From: Bacteroidales bacterium
GTDB taxonomy: Bacteria; Bacteroidota; Bacteroidia; Bacteroidales; UBA7960
Direction: 5' to 3'
Assembly (NCBI GenBank): GCA_003557385.1
Contig: PWON01000028.1
Coordinates: 1 to 45,447, forward strand
DNA length: 45,447 bases
Made by a program: the position numbers and the translations under genes. The first letter of the stretch is position 1. Each line of letters starts with the position of its first letter. The notes under the pieces are model-generated. The model did no database searches, was not told where the DNA came from, and saw only the letters and a list, made by a program, of their open reading frames with translations. Positions 34,882-44,233 of this stretch are shown here, one piece after another.

Positions 34882-37461
34882 ATGGAAGCAAAATTTTCGC
34901 CCGTTGTAAAAGATGTGATCACGTATAGCCGCGAGGAGGCATTGCGCAATGGAAATGACTATATCGGGATCGAGCATTTTTTACTGGGGTTGATACGCGA
35001 AGGAGAAAATGTGGCCATTCAGCTGCTGACCCAGTTGGGCGTTGACTTGAATGATATTAAAAAGACCGTTGAGAAGACCATTAAAGGGCAATCGCCCAAA
35101 ACACGGGTCCTTGAGAATATTCCGCTGGTGAAACAGGCAGAACGTGTGTTGAAGATAACTTACCTGGAAGCCAAACTGTTTAACAGCGATTTGATTGGTG
35201 CCGAACATTTGTTGTTGTCCATTTTGAAAGACAATGACAACCTGGCCACCCGGCTGTTAAATCAGCAGGGCGTGGATTATCAGTTAATCAGGGAAGAGAT
35301 CCGGAATATGCAAAGCGAATTCTCAGAAGAACCACCACCCAAAGAAGTTCGTGATGAACTGACTCCCAGTGAGGATGATGATGCACCGGAAGGAGGAGGT
35401 TTTGGCAGTTCGATCAAGAAGGGTAGCGAAAAATCGACCACACCCGTGCTGGATAATTTTGGCCGTGACCTTACCCGGGCGGCGGAGGAGGATCGTCTCG
35501 ATCCGGTTGTGGGCAGGGAGAAGGAATTGGAACGAATTGCCCAGATCCTTTCAAGGAGAAAGAAAAACAACCCCATACTTATCGGGGAGCCCGGTGTGGG
35601 GAAATCTGCCATAGCGGAAGGTCTGGCGTTGCGCATTGTACAGCGCAGGGTCAGCCGCGCCCTGTTCAACAAACGCATTGTAACGCTTGACCTGGCTTCA
35701 CTGGTGGCGGGCACAAAATACCGTGGACAGTTTGAAGAGCGGATGAAGGCGCTGCTTAATGAACTGGAGAAAAACCCCCAGGTTATTTTGTTCATCGATG
35801 AATTGCATACCATTGTCGGCGCCGGCGGTGCATCCGGGTCGCTGGATGCATCCAATATGTTCAAACCAGCCCTTGCGCGTGGTGAGATCCAGTGCATCGG
35901 GGCAACCACCATGGACGAATACCGTCAGCATATTGAGAAAGACGGTGCACTGGAACGGCGTTTTCAGAAAATCATCATCGATCCCACCACCGCCGAAGAA
36001 ACCATGGAAATCCTCAATAACATCAAATCGAAATACGAGGACCATCACCTGGTGACTTATGCCGACGATGCCATTAAGGCCTGTGTGTATCTGACCGACC
36101 GCTATGTGAGCGACCGGTATTTGCCTGACAAGGCCATCGATGCCCTGGATGAAGCAGGATCGCGGGTTCATATAACCAACATAAGGGTGCCCGAGGCCAT
36201 CATCAATATTGAGGGCAAGATTGATGAGGTGCGCGAAGAAAAAACAAAGGCCATCAAAAGTCAGAAGTATGAGCAAGCGGCCAAATTCCGTGACCAGGAA
36301 CGCGAGCTGATGGATCAGTTGGAACTGGAAAAACGCAAATGGGAAGAAGAATCCCAATTGCACCGTGAGGTGGTGAGCGAACAGAACGTGTCTGAAGTGG
36401 TATCCATGATGACGGGCGTGCCCGTCCAGCGCATTGCACTCAACGAAAGCGAACGGCTGATCAATATGGAGAAGGACCTGGAGAAAAGTGTTATCGGCCA
36501 AAGCGATGCCCTCCGCAAGATTGTGAAAAGCATTCGAAGGAACCGTGCAGGCCTTAAGGATCCTTCAAAACCCATTGGCTCTTTTATTTTCCTGGGTCCA
36601 ACGGGAGTAGGGAAAACCCATCTGGCAAAAGTGCTCTCCCATCATCTGTTCGACTCAGAAGATGCGATTATCCGGATCGATATGAGCGAATACATGGAAA
36701 AATTTGCCGTGAGCCGCCTGGTGGGTGCACCTCCCGGATATGTGGGCTACGAAGAGGGCGGGCAACTTACCGAGAAAGTCCGCCGGAAACCCTATTCCGT
36801 GCTTTTGTTGGATGAGATTGAAAAAGCACACCCGGATGTGTTCCATTTGCTGCTGCAAATGCTCGACGACGGTCAGCTCACAGACAGCCTGGGGCGCCGG
36901 GTGGACTTTAAGAATACCATCATCATCATGACTTCGAACATCGGTTCCAGGCAGCTAAAGGATTTCGGAATGGGTGTCGGGTTCAATACGCCCGCAAGAC
37001 AGGCCGCCTCCAAAGAATATACCCAGAGCGTGATCGAAAATGCCCTGAAAAAAACCTTTGCCCCGGAATTCCTCAACCGTGTTGATGATGTGGTCATCTT
37101 CGATGCCTTGCAGAAAGAACACATTTTCAAAATCATCGACATTGAACTGAAAAAACTGTTCAAGCGCATTGATGACCTGGGGTATCAGATAAAACTGACC
37201 GATACTGCCAAGGAATTTATTGCAGAAAAAGGATGGGATCCGTCGTTCGGGGCCAGGCCGCTTAAGCGAGCCATCCAAAAATACCTGGAAGACCCGCTTG
37301 CAGAAGAGATCATCCGCAGCAAGATGAAGGAAGGCGATGTGATAGAAGTGGATTACAAAAAAGAGGATGAAGAGGTTTCCATCAGGGTAATCCCTGCCGG
37401 GTCAGACCAAAAAAAGCCTGGAAGTAAAAAGAAAGACAAACAGGATCTTGGATCCGGTTAA
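34882..37461 (+). CDS. clpC: ClpC, Clp protease ATP-binding subunit
   Basis: An 859-aa AAA+ unfoldase that feeds proteins to ClpP. Two Clp_N repeats (residues 1-150), first ATPase domain with GEPGVGKS (near residue 235), a UVR-type middle segment (KSQKYEQAAKFRDQERELM), the second ATPase domain with GPTGVGKT (near 572), and DEIEKAHPDVF are present. The ClpP-contact loop GVGFNTP is present. The C-terminus carries a long lysine-rich tail. The last bases overlap the stop of the convergent acyl-CoA dehydrogenase gene (shared TTAA, 37458-37461). Middle segment and UVR motif point to ClpC rather than ClpB. Confidence 0.96.
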   Translation: MEAKFSPVVKDVITYSREEALRNGNDYIGIEHFLLGLIREGENVAIQLLTQLGVDLNDIKKTVEKTIKGQSPKTRVLENIPLVKQAERVLKITYLEAKLFNSDLIGAEHLLLSILKDNDNLATRLLNQQGVDYQLIREEIRNMQSEFSEEPPPKEVRDELTPSEDDDAPEGGGFGSSIKKGSEKSTTPVLDNFGRDLTRAAEEDRLDPVVGREKELERIAQILSRRKKNNPILIGEPGVGKSAIAEGLALRIVQRRVSRALFNKRIVTLDLASLVAGTKYRGQFEERMKALLNELEKNPQVILFIDELHTIVGAGGASGSLDASNMFKPALARGEIQCIGATTMDEYRQHIEKDGALERRFQKIIIDPTTAEETMEILNNIKSKYEDHHLVTYADDAIKACVYLTDRYVSDRYLPDKAIDALDEAGSRVHITNIRVPEAIINIEGKIDEVREEKTKAIKSQKYEQAAKFRDQERELMDQLELEKRKWEEESQLHREVVSEQNVSEVVSMMTGVPVQRIALNESERLINMEKDLEKSVIGQSDALRKIVKSIRRNRAGLKDPSKPIGSFIFLGPTGVGKTHLAKVLSHHLFDSEDAIIRIDMSEYMEKFAVSRLVGAPPGYVGYEEGGQLTEKVRRKPYSVLLLDEIEKAHPDVFHLLLQMLDDGQLTDSLGRRVDFKNTIIIMTSNIGSRQLKDFGMGVGFNTPARQAASKEYTQSVIENALKKTFAPEFLNRVDDVVIFDALQKEHIFKIIDIELKKLFKRIDDLGYQIKLTDTAKEFIAEKGWDPSFGARPLKRAIQKYLEDPLAEEIIRSKMKEGDVIEVDYKKEDEEVSIRVIPAGSDQKKPGSKKKDKQDLGSG

Positions 37462-39242
37462 AACTTATATTGATTGTCTTCAATGAGCTTGGCTGCGATG
37501 CGCCGGCGTGCTTCCTTCACATTTACGCCTTCAGTCGTGGTTAGTGTTGACAGGACCTTAACCAGTTTTTCTGTTTCATCACCGTTGCCGGTCGAATATA
37601 TGGCGTCCATGCCAAGTTTCCTGACCTTGCTGGTTGCATCATAAAGATACACATCCAGAATGTCTTTGTAGATGGCAGCCTCCTCCCCTTTCATGGGCTC
37701 AATTTTCTCTACCCGCAGGGCAAGCGACTCTGATATATAGATCTCGGTGATGATGTCGGCAATATTGTTCAGTACTTCCTGTTCCCTGACCAGTTTTCTT
37801 CCGAAAGCCTGATTGGCCGCTTGAATAATCAACATGGCCACCTTTTTCAGGTTTTTCACACAGCGCTGTTTTTGCTGGTAATAGTCCCCCCCTGCTTGTT
37901 TGCCATCGGTTATGTCATCCAGTTGACCAAACAATTGTCCCGCCATTTCAAACAGTGGAAAATCACCTTTTACAGCACGTTTCAGGGCAGTGTCCGTAAT
38001 CAGGATCCGGTTGATCTCATTGGTCCCTTCAAAAATCCTGTTGATGCGTGAATCGCGGTATCCCCTCTCCACATTCATTTCGGCCGAATAACCCATGCCT
38101 CCATGGATCTGAACGGCTTCATCCACAATAAAATCAAGGACTTCAGATCCATAAACCTTTAAAATGGCGTCTTCCACGGCATAATGGCTGATGGCTTCAA
38201 TCGCGGCACGGCCTTCGTCGCAAGCTTCTTTTTGCTTCAGTTTTTCCATCAGATTGTCAATGTCCTTACTGACCCTGTAAATGGCTGATTCATGCGCAAA
38301 TATCCGGATTACCATTTCTGCCAGCTTGTGCTGAATGGCCCCGAATGAAGAGATCAGCATAGAGAATTGTTTGCGTTCGTTGGCGTATTTGACAGAGTCG
38401 GTGATGGCCATTTTGGCTGCACCAATTACATTGGCACCCAGTTTCATCCTGCCCATGTGCAGGATGCTTAATGCAATGCGGAAGCCCTCTCCCCTGGCGC
38501 CAAGAAGGTTTTCAACGGGTACTTTTACGTCATTGTAATAGATCTGCGCTGTGGATGAGCCCTTGATGCCCATTTTGTGCTCGTCCGGACCAATCACTAC
38601 GCCCGGCAGATCGCTGTCCACAATGAAAGCACTCAGGATGCGGTCGTTATCTATTTTGGCAAACACAACCTGGGTGTCACAAAATCCGGCATTCGTGATC
38701 CACATTTTCTGTCCGTTCAGGATATAATGTTTCCCGTCTTCGGAAAGCGTGGCGCTGGTTTTTCCCGAATTGGCGTCGCTTCCTGCGCCAGGCTCAGTGA
38801 GGCAGTAGGCGCCCAGCAATTCTCCTGTGGCCAGCCGGTTCACATACTTTTCCCGTTGTTCATTGCTGCCATAATACATGATGGGCAGTGTGCCGATGCC
38901 ACAATGGGCCATAAAGGCGACAGAGAACGAGAAACCCGCGCCAATGGTTTCAGCAGCGAGCATTTGGGTAACAAATGACTGACCAAAACCACCAAATTCT
39001 TCCGGGAGAGAAATCCCCATGAGGCCAAGTTCCCCTGATTTTTTTAATATTTCCTTCATCAATTCCCTATCACCCTGGTCCAGTTTATCCAGGTTGGGGT
39101 ATACCTCGGCTTCCAGGAAATCCTTACAGGTTTGTGCAATCATCTGCTGTTCCTCATCAAATTCTTCAGGAACAAATACATCTTTGGCTTCCACCTCTCT
39201 CGTCAGAAATTCCCCGCTTTTCAAATATTCTTTTTTATCCAT
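37458..39242 (-). CDS. Acyl-CoA dehydrogenase family protein
   Basis: A 594-aa FAD enzyme for the first step of fatty-acid beta-oxidation (acyl-CoA to enoyl-CoA), passing electrons to Etf. The N-terminal helical domain is followed by the FAD/substrate motif YCLTEPGAGSD, WITNAGF, and the C-terminal dehydrogenase domain with IHGGMGYSAEMNVERGYRD and RIFEGTNEINR, where the Glu after Phe is the expected catalytic base. A C-terminal extension of about 150 residues makes it longer than the 380-aa short-chain type and like VLCAD/AidB-type Bacteroidota enzymes. It is the last gene of the etfBA-FeS operon, 21 bp after the CCG-domain gene. Confidence 0.95.
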   Translation of the reverse strand: MDKKEYLKSGEFLTREVEAKDVFVPEEFDEEQQMIAQTCKDFLEAEVYPNLDKLDQGDRELMKEILKKSGELGLMGISLPEEFGGFGQSFVTQMLAAETIGAGFSFSVAFMAHCGIGTLPIMYYGSNEQREKYVNRLATGELLGAYCLTEPGAGSDANSGKTSATLSEDGKHYILNGQKMWITNAGFCDTQVVFAKIDNDRILSAFIVDSDLPGVVIGPDEHKMGIKGSSTAQIYYNDVKVPVENLLGARGEGFRIALSILHMGRMKLGANVIGAAKMAITDSVKYANERKQFSMLISSFGAIQHKLAEMVIRIFAHESAIYRVSKDIDNLMEKLKQKEACDEGRAAIEAISHYAVEDAILKVYGSEVLDFIVDEAVQIHGGMGYSAEMNVERGYRDSRINRIFEGTNEINRILITDTALKRAVKGDFPLFEMAGQLFGQLDDITDGKQAGGDYYQQKQRCVKNLKKVAMLIIQAANQAFGRKLVREQEVLNNIADIITEIYISESLALRVEKIEPMKGEEAAIYKDILDVYLYDATSKVRKLGMDAIYSTGNGDETEKLVKVLSTLTTTEGVNVKEARRRIAAKLIEDNQYKF

Positions 39243-39263
39243 GGTCAGATATGTTTTTGTATG

Positions 39264-40061
39264 TTATTTTTTCAACGCCAGGGCAATCAGTTCTGCAATA
39301 TCGTAGTTTTTTACGTCTTCTTCACGGTTTTTATACTTGATGCCGTCTGTAAGCATCACCATGCAAAACGGGCAGGCTGTGGCAATGACCCCCGGTTCCG
39401 TTTTTAGGGCTTCTTCGGTGCGCTCCATGTAGATTTCTTTATCCCCTTTTTCGGCTTCCTTAAACATTTGTCCACCCCCGGCGCCGCAACACAGGGCAAA
39501 ATGCCTGTTTCTTTCCATTTCAATCAAATGGCCTGTTAGCATGTTCAGGATATTTCTGGGCGGCTCGCATATGTCATTGGCACGGGCCAGGTAACAGGGG
39601 TCATGGTATGTGATCCGTACATTGGCAAACCTGTTCAGGTCGGGTTTCAGCCTGCCCTCTGCAAGGGCATGTTCCAAAAAATGGACGTAACTGATCACCC
39701 TGTAATGGCCGCCAAGATCGGGATACTCGTTTTTAAAAACATTGTAGCAATGCGGGCATATGGTGATGATTTTTTCGATCCCGTAGGATTCAAACAGTTC
39801 GATCAGTTGAATAGCCTGCATCTGGAACAGCATTTCGTTCCCTGCGCGGCGTGCAGGATCCCCGGTGCAGGTTTCCTCTGTGCCCAGCACTGCATAGTTT
39901 GTGCCAAGATGATTCAGGATGGATGCAAAGGCCCTGGTAACCTTTTTGTACCTGTCGTCGAAGGCACCGGCGCAGCCTACCCAGAATAAATATTCCGGTT
40001 TTTCTCCACTGGCCGCCAGATCAGCCATCACCGGCACATCTATTTTTTCCCTTAAATCCAT
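39264..40061 (-). CDS. CCG-domain FeS protein (HdrB-like), Etf:quinone oxidoreductase part
   Basis: A 265-aa soluble protein with two cysteine-rich CCG-type domains: CPHCYNVF, HDPCYLARAN, CCGAGGG and CPFCMVM. Such domains bind a non-cubane 4Fe-4S cluster in heterodisulfide reductase HdrB and related proteins. Located between the membrane FeS protein and the acyl-CoA dehydrogenase, it probably forms with the former an enzyme passing electrons from Etf to menaquinone. In other bacteria both parts are one DUF224-type protein. The role is inferred from motifs and operon. Confidence 0.9.
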   Translation of the reverse strand: MDLREKIDVPVMADLAASGEKPEYLFWVGCAGAFDDRYKKVTRAFASILNHLGTNYAVLGTEETCTGDPARRAGNEMLFQMQAIQLIELFESYGIEKIITICPHCYNVFKNEYPDLGGHYRVISYVHFLEHALAEGRLKPDLNRFANVRITYHDPCYLARANDICEPPRNILNMLTGHLIEMERNRHFALCCGAGGGQMFKEAEKGDKEIYMERTEEALKTEPGVIATACPFCMVMLTDGIKYKNREEDVKNYDIAELIALALKK

Positions 40062-40090
40062 ATATTATCCCCTAACCCGTAAATTTTTAC

Positions 40091-40135
40091 AACTAATTAC
40101 TTCTTCTTGCTAATTACTTCTTCTTCCTTCTTCCT
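40091..40135 (-). repeat. Short AT-rich repeat at the end of the FeS protein gene
   Basis: On the minus strand AAGAAGTAATTAG occurs twice, 17 bp apart, partly inside the coding end of the upstream gene, for which it supplies the terminal ISKKK and the stop. It resembles the element at 15202-15262 after ettA. Confidence 0.55.
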
Positions 40136-41431
40136 CCCGGCCGTCCACAGCAGCCGGTCTTCATTGGAAAACTGCCAGGGCGCCCCGTTGTTTTCAATAT
40201 TTGAAAAAGTGGCATTGATCTCCCCGGGTGCCGCTGCTTGCTCCATGACCTGGTACCTCCGTAGTTCAAGGATCATGGCCAGCGGGTCGATATTTACCGG
40301 ACATTCCTGCACACATGCATTGCAGGTCGTACATGCCCATAGCTCCTCGTCCGTGATCCTGTCGAACAATGTTTTACCATCGGTGGAATCCGGGCCTGAT
40401 TGACGCACGTTCCTGCCGATCTCTTCGATCCGGTCACGCACATCCATGACCACTTTCCTGGGAGAAAGTTTCTTGCCTGTAATACTGGCCGGACAACTGG
40501 ATGTACAACGACCACATTCCGTACAGGTATAGGCATCCATCAAGTGCTTCCAGGTAAGGTCGGTGGCGTCTTTTGATCCAAACTGACCAATATCTCCTTC
40601 TTCTTCCATGGATCCTGCTGCAGGGTCGAGCATCATTTTGACTTCATTGGTGATCGAAGGCATGTTTACCATCTTTCCGGGAGGATCCAGTTTGGAATAA
40701 AACACATTGGGAAAAGAAAGGAAAATATGAAAGTGCTTTGAATATGGAATATAATTCAAAAAGATCAACACTCCAACGATATGAAACCACCAGCTAGCCC
40801 TCTCAAGTTGAATCAGGGCACTGTCGGATATGCCGGCAAACCAGGACTGCATCAGGTCGCTGACCAGAAATGTTCCCACGGCAGCATAATGGACATCTCC
40901 CCTGGCTTGCAACAAACCGTCGGCAGCGTTCATGACCAGGATGGAGCTCATGAGGAGAATCTCTGTAAACAGGATGATGTTGGCATCCGTCCGTGGCCAG
41001 GCTTTCATTTCATTGCCCCGGAATCGCCATAGTCTTATAAGGTTTCTGCGGACAAGGAAAATAACGCAGGCAAGGATAACCAATACCGCCAGTATCTCGA
41101 ACAAGGAGATCAGAACCGGATACACTGCCCCAAGGAATGACAGGATCCTGTGGGTGCCAAAGATCCCGTCGATCAGAATTTCCAGCATTTCGATGTTAAT
41201 GACAATGAAGCCCACATATACAAAAATGTGCAATATGGCCGATACAGGCCTGGTTGACATTTTTGACTGGCCAATGGCCACCCAGGCCATGATCCGCCAC
41301 CTTCGGCTTTTCTGATCATTGATGCACAGCTTTTTGCCCATTTTGATATTCCGTGCGATCCGGTTAACGTTCCGGGTAAACAGCCACACGGCAAGAATGA
41401 GCAACAGGCTGAAAATAAAGTTAGATATCAT
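40097..41431 (-). CDS. Membrane 4Fe-4S oxidoreductase (HdrC/NarI-like)
   Basis: A 444-aa membrane protein. The first 250 residues hold about six helices, including conserved His residues (AILHIFVYVGF; ASWWFHIVGVLIFLNYIPYSKHFH, shortened) that may bind heme b as in NarI-like proteins. The C-terminal part has two 4Fe-4S motifs, CTECGRCTSSCP and CTTCNACVQECP. Downstream of etfA by 40 bp and before the CCG gene by 35 bp, it is a good candidate for the quinone-reactive part of an Etf:quinone oxidoreductase. The gene ends in a short repeat that codes for the last residues. Confidence 0.92.
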   Translation of the reverse strand: MISNFIFSLLLILAVWLFTRNVNRIARNIKMGKKLCINDQKSRRWRIMAWVAIGQSKMSTRPVSAILHIFVYVGFIVINIEMLEILIDGIFGTHRILSFLGAVYPVLISLFEILAVLVILACVIFLVRRNLIRLWRFRGNEMKAWPRTDANIILFTEILLMSSILVMNAADGLLQARGDVHYAAVGTFLVSDLMQSWFAGISDSALIQLERASWWFHIVGVLIFLNYIPYSKHFHIFLSFPNVFYSKLDPPGKMVNMPSITNEVKMMLDPAAGSMEEEGDIGQFGSKDATDLTWKHLMDAYTCTECGRCTSSCPASITGKKLSPRKVVMDVRDRIEEIGRNVRQSGPDSTDGKTLFDRITDEELWACTTCNACVQECPVNIDPLAMILELRRYQVMEQAAAPGEINATFSNIENNGAPWQFSNEDRLLWTAGRKKEEEVISKKK

Positions 41432-41471
41432 GAAAATTGCTTTGGTGGGTTGAGTGGTTTCCGGGATTGAT

Positions 41472-42443
41472 TTAAGCAGATTTGGCCTTTTTCAGTGCCT
41501 CTACAAGCCTGGGCAACACCCTGGATGCATCGCCCACAATGCCGTATTGCGCCGCTTCAAAGATCGGGGCATCCTTGTCGTTGTTGATCGCCACGATGTA
41601 TTTTGAAGCGCTGATCCCTGCAAGATGCTGTGTAGCCCCTGATATCCCAATGGCTACATACAGGTTGGGTGCAATGATCTTGCCGGTTTGACCGGTGTGT
41701 TCCTCGTGGGGTCGCCAACCTTCGTCCGATACCGGCCTTGAACAAGCTGTGGCGCCGTTGAGCAACCCGGCAAGCTCCTCAATGGGCGCCCAGTTATCGG
41801 GCGATTTCATGCCCCGGCCACCGGACACCACGATTTCCGCATCGCTAAGCAACAACTTGCCGGTTTGTATCTCTACATCTTTCACTGTTGCTTTTGGGAT
41901 GATCCCCGACAGGTCGGCTTCCGCTTTTTCGATTACCATGTCTACCGGTTTTTCAACCAGCTCAAAAGAGTTTTGAGCCAGGGTGATGATTTTCATTTCT
42001 GTTTTCAGTTCCAGTCCGGCCTGTGCATTGCCTGAAAACGCCCTTTTTTTGACCACAAAAGGCGAAAGTTGTTCCGGTAGTTGCCCCACACCGGAGGCAA
42101 CGGCTGCCTTAAGACGGACAGAAAGCCTTGGAGCCAGTGATTTCCCCGTGTTGTTATTGGATAATACAATGGCCTTAGCCGATTGGCTGTTTGCCAGGTC
42201 TGCAATAACCCTGGTGTATGTTTGTGTGTCAAACTGTGTCAGGCCGTCATGTTCAATGGTGATTGTCTTTTTGATGCCATACTTTGACAGTTTTTCCAGT
42301 TCATCCCGTCCCACCTGCCCAATCGAAACAGCTATGGGATTCGTATTGAGCATTTCGGCCAGCCTGGCTGCATAAGAAGCAAGTTCAAAAGACAATTTTT
42401 TAAATGATCCGTTCCAGTTCTCGGTATATACTAATACTGACAT
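41472..42443 (-). CDS. etfA: Electron transfer flavoprotein alpha subunit
   Basis: A 323-aa EtfA. The start is the ATG at 42443 ([10 protein letters not shown]); a TTG frame from 42488 overlaps etfB and adds residues foreign to the family. The C-terminal FAD-binding domain has [39 protein letters not shown] and [10 protein letters not shown], all typical. It pairs with EtfB and accepts electrons from the acyl-CoA dehydrogenase of this operon. Confidence 0.96.
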   Translation of the reverse strand: MSVLVYTENWNGSFKKLSFELASYAARLAEMLNTNPIAVSIGQVGRDELEKLSKYGIKKTITIEHDGLTQFDTQTYTRVIADLANSQSAKAIVLSNNNTGKSLAPRLSVRLKAAVASGVGQLPEQLSPFVVKKRAFSGNAQAGLELKTEMKIITLAQNSFELVEKPVDMVIEKAEADLSGIIPKATVKDVEIQTGKLLLSDAEIVVSGGRGMKSPDNWAPIEELAGLLNGATACSRPVSDEGWRPHEEHTGQTGKIIAPNLYVAIGISGATQHLAGISASKYIVAINNDKDAPIFEAAQYGIVGDASRVLPRLVEALKKAKSA

Positions 42444-42484
42444 ATGTTTTCTTTGGTTTGGAGTGAAATGATCAATGACTGTGT

Positions 42485-43234
42485 TCAAATCACCTTGGCT
42501 TCATTTTGAAGCAGGGCGATCAGTTGCTCCGGATTATCCGGGTCAATGAATTTGCAGGCAGGCCTTGGTTGCGGGGGTTCGTATGCCAGCGTCCGGGTAA
42601 GGGGTTCAACCCGGGCAGCATCAACAAGCTGAATGGTTTTTTTCCGGGCCATCATGATTCCGCGCATGGCTGCAATACGTGGTTCTCTGGCAATCCCTTT
42701 CTGGACAATGCCCACAAAAGGCGTTGGCAAGACAAGCATTTCCCTTCCCCCGTCAATCTCCCTGTTTACCTGCACCTGGCCATCCTGGACTTCAAGATGG
42801 GATATCCCGGAAACAGAAGGGTAATTCAGAAATTCTGCCAGCATCCCTCCAACATTGGATCCGTTGTAATCGCTTGATTCAATCCCGCAAAGAATAATGT
42901 CAAAAGATCCCGCCTTTACCACTTCGGCCAGCTGGGCAGCAACCTGGTAAGCATCCAGGGCTTCAGTATCAACCCTGTATGCATCATCAGCGCCTATGGC
43001 AAGCGCTTTGCGAATGGTTGGTTCTGTCGACACCGGCCCCACGAGGGCTACGGAAACTTTGGCCACACCACTCGATGCGTCATCTTTCAATTCAAGCGCA
43101 CGGGTCAATGACAACTCATCCCAGGGGTTTATGACCCATTGGATGCCCGTTGTATCAAGCCTGGTGTTATTGTCTGTGAACTTAACCTTGGTGGTGGTGT
43201 CAGGAACCTGACTGATACATACTAAAATATTCAT
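42485..43234 (-). CDS. etfB: Electron transfer flavoprotein beta subunit
   Basis: A 249-aa EtfB, first gene of the five-gene operon. MNILVCISQVPDTTTKVKF, NPWDELSLTRALELKD and the ETF signature region VNREIDGGREMLVLPTPFVG are present; it binds AMP or a second FAD. Gap to etfA is 41 bp. The leader region holds a -7 element (43328-43335) and two GGCAAATGCC sites. Confidence 0.96.
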   Translation of the reverse strand: MNILVCISQVPDTTTKVKFTDNNTRLDTTGIQWVINPWDELSLTRALELKDDASSGVAKVSVALVGPVSTEPTIRKALAIGADDAYRVDTEALDAYQVAAQLAEVVKAGSFDIILCGIESSDYNGSNVGGMLAEFLNYPSVSGISHLEVQDGQVQVNREIDGGREMLVLPTPFVGIVQKGIAREPRIAAMRGIMMARKKTIQLVDAARVEPLTRTLAYEPPQPRPACKFIDPDNPEQLIALLQNEAKVI

Positions 43235-43260
43235 AATGTATTGATTAGGTTACTTATTCA

Positions 43261-43302
43261 GGCAAATGCCCTGCAAATCAGATTGACACTCCGGCAAATG
43301 CC
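43261..43302. promoter_or_regulatory. Paired GGCAAATGCC sites in the etf leader
   Basis: Two identical 10-bp quasi-palindromes (GGCA-N2-TGCC), 43261-43270 and 43293-43302, 32 bp apart, about three helical turns. They lie between the -7 element at 43328-43335 and the etfB ATG. They may bind a regulator of fatty-acid use. Confidence 0.45.
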
Positions 43303-43309
43303 TTTCAAT

Positions 43310-44215
43310 TTAAGTATTTGAGGGGGACAAATATACATAATTATTCCTTTTTCTTGCCCATGACCCGCTCCCTTTCGACGATGTCGTCAAAGCATTCCCC
43401 TGACAGGTAAAGCAGCTTTGAATAAGGGTCTCACTGATGCCCATGGTGGAATAACCCCCGTCGTGAAACAGGTTTTGCATCGTTACTTTGCGTGTAAGAT
43501 CCGAAAACATCATGATGCAATAGTCGGCGCAGTCTTCAGAAGAGGCATTGCCCAGGGGCGACATACATTGTGCGTAGGCATAGAAGCTTTTGAACCCGCC
43601 TACCCCGGTGCCGGCGGTGGTGATGGTCGGTGACTGTGAAATGGTATTGACACGCACTTTTTTCTTTTTCCCGTAGTGATAGCCAAAACTTCTGCAAATG
43701 GATTCCAGCATGGCCTTGGCTTGTGCCATGTCGCTGTAGGTAGAGAAAGTACGCTGGGCTGCAATATAACTCAAAGCGATCACGGAACCCCACTCGTTGA
43801 TTACATCCATTCTATAAGCTGCCTGCAAGAGTTTATGCAATGAAATGGCCGACACATCCATGGTTTTCATCATGTAATTGTAATCCAGGTCTGTGTAACG
43901 CAATCCCTTTCTGACGTTGGGCGACATCCCAACGGAATGGAGCAGGAAATCAATATTGCCTCCCAGGATGTTTATGCTTTCCTGGTATAAATGTTCAATA
44001 TCGTCTACCTGGGTTACGTCGGCCGGAATCACTTCACTGCCGGTTTCTTTTCCGAGCGTAAAAATGTCTCCTTTTCTCAAAGCAATCGGTGCGTTCGACA
44101 GTACAAAGGAGGCTCCTTGCCGGTGGGCTTTTTGAGCTACTTTCCATGCAATGGAATTTGCATCCAGGGCGCCCAGGATAATGCCCTTTTTTCCTTTAAG
44201 CAGGTTTTTAACCAT
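43310..44215 (-). CDS. fabI: Enoyl-ACP reductase FabI, apparent 3' frameshift
   Basis: A 301-aa reading frame for the NADH-dependent last step of fatty-acid elongation. The Rossmann motif GALDANSIAW near the N-terminus, SVGMSPNVRKG, and the active-site pair YSDMAQAK (Tyr-x6-Lys) are intact. The family pattern holds to FHDGGYSTMGISETLIQ. After that the frame gives 30 unlikely residues. One added base at the A run opposite 43417-43419 would give KLLYLSGECFDDIVERER and end at 43341. The gene is thus probably 43341-44215 with a sequencing error or a true one-base deletion. Catalytic parts are unaffected. Confidence 0.9.
   Translation of the reverse strand: MVKNLLKGKKGIILGALDANSIAWKVAQKAHRQGASFVLSNAPIALRKGDIFTLGKETGSEVIPADVTQVDDIEHLYQESINILGGNIDFLLHSVGMSPNVRKGLRYTDLDYNYMMKTMDVSAISLHKLLQAAYRMDVINEWGSVIALSYIAAQRTFSTYSDMAQAKAMLESICRSFGYHYGKKKKVRVNTISQSPTITTAGTGVGGFKSFYAYAQCMSPLGNASSEDCADYCIMMFSDLTRKVTMQNLFHDGGYSTMGISETLIQSCFTCQGNALTTSSKGSGSWARKRNNYVYLSPSNT
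43328..43335 (-). promoter_or_regulatory. -7 promoter element of the etf operon
   Basis: On the minus strand TATATTTG, a full match to TAnnTTTG, with no clear -33 element. It lies right after the stop codon of fabI as expected in the corrected frame (43341), which supports that stop. Confidence 0.5.
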
Positions 44216-44233
44216 ATTGTTCTATTTAGATAT

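Noticed and set aside
42444-42488. Longer EtfA start at the TTG at 42488
   Set aside because: It overlaps the etfB stop, and the added residues do not occur in the family; the ATG at 42443 starts with the family pattern.
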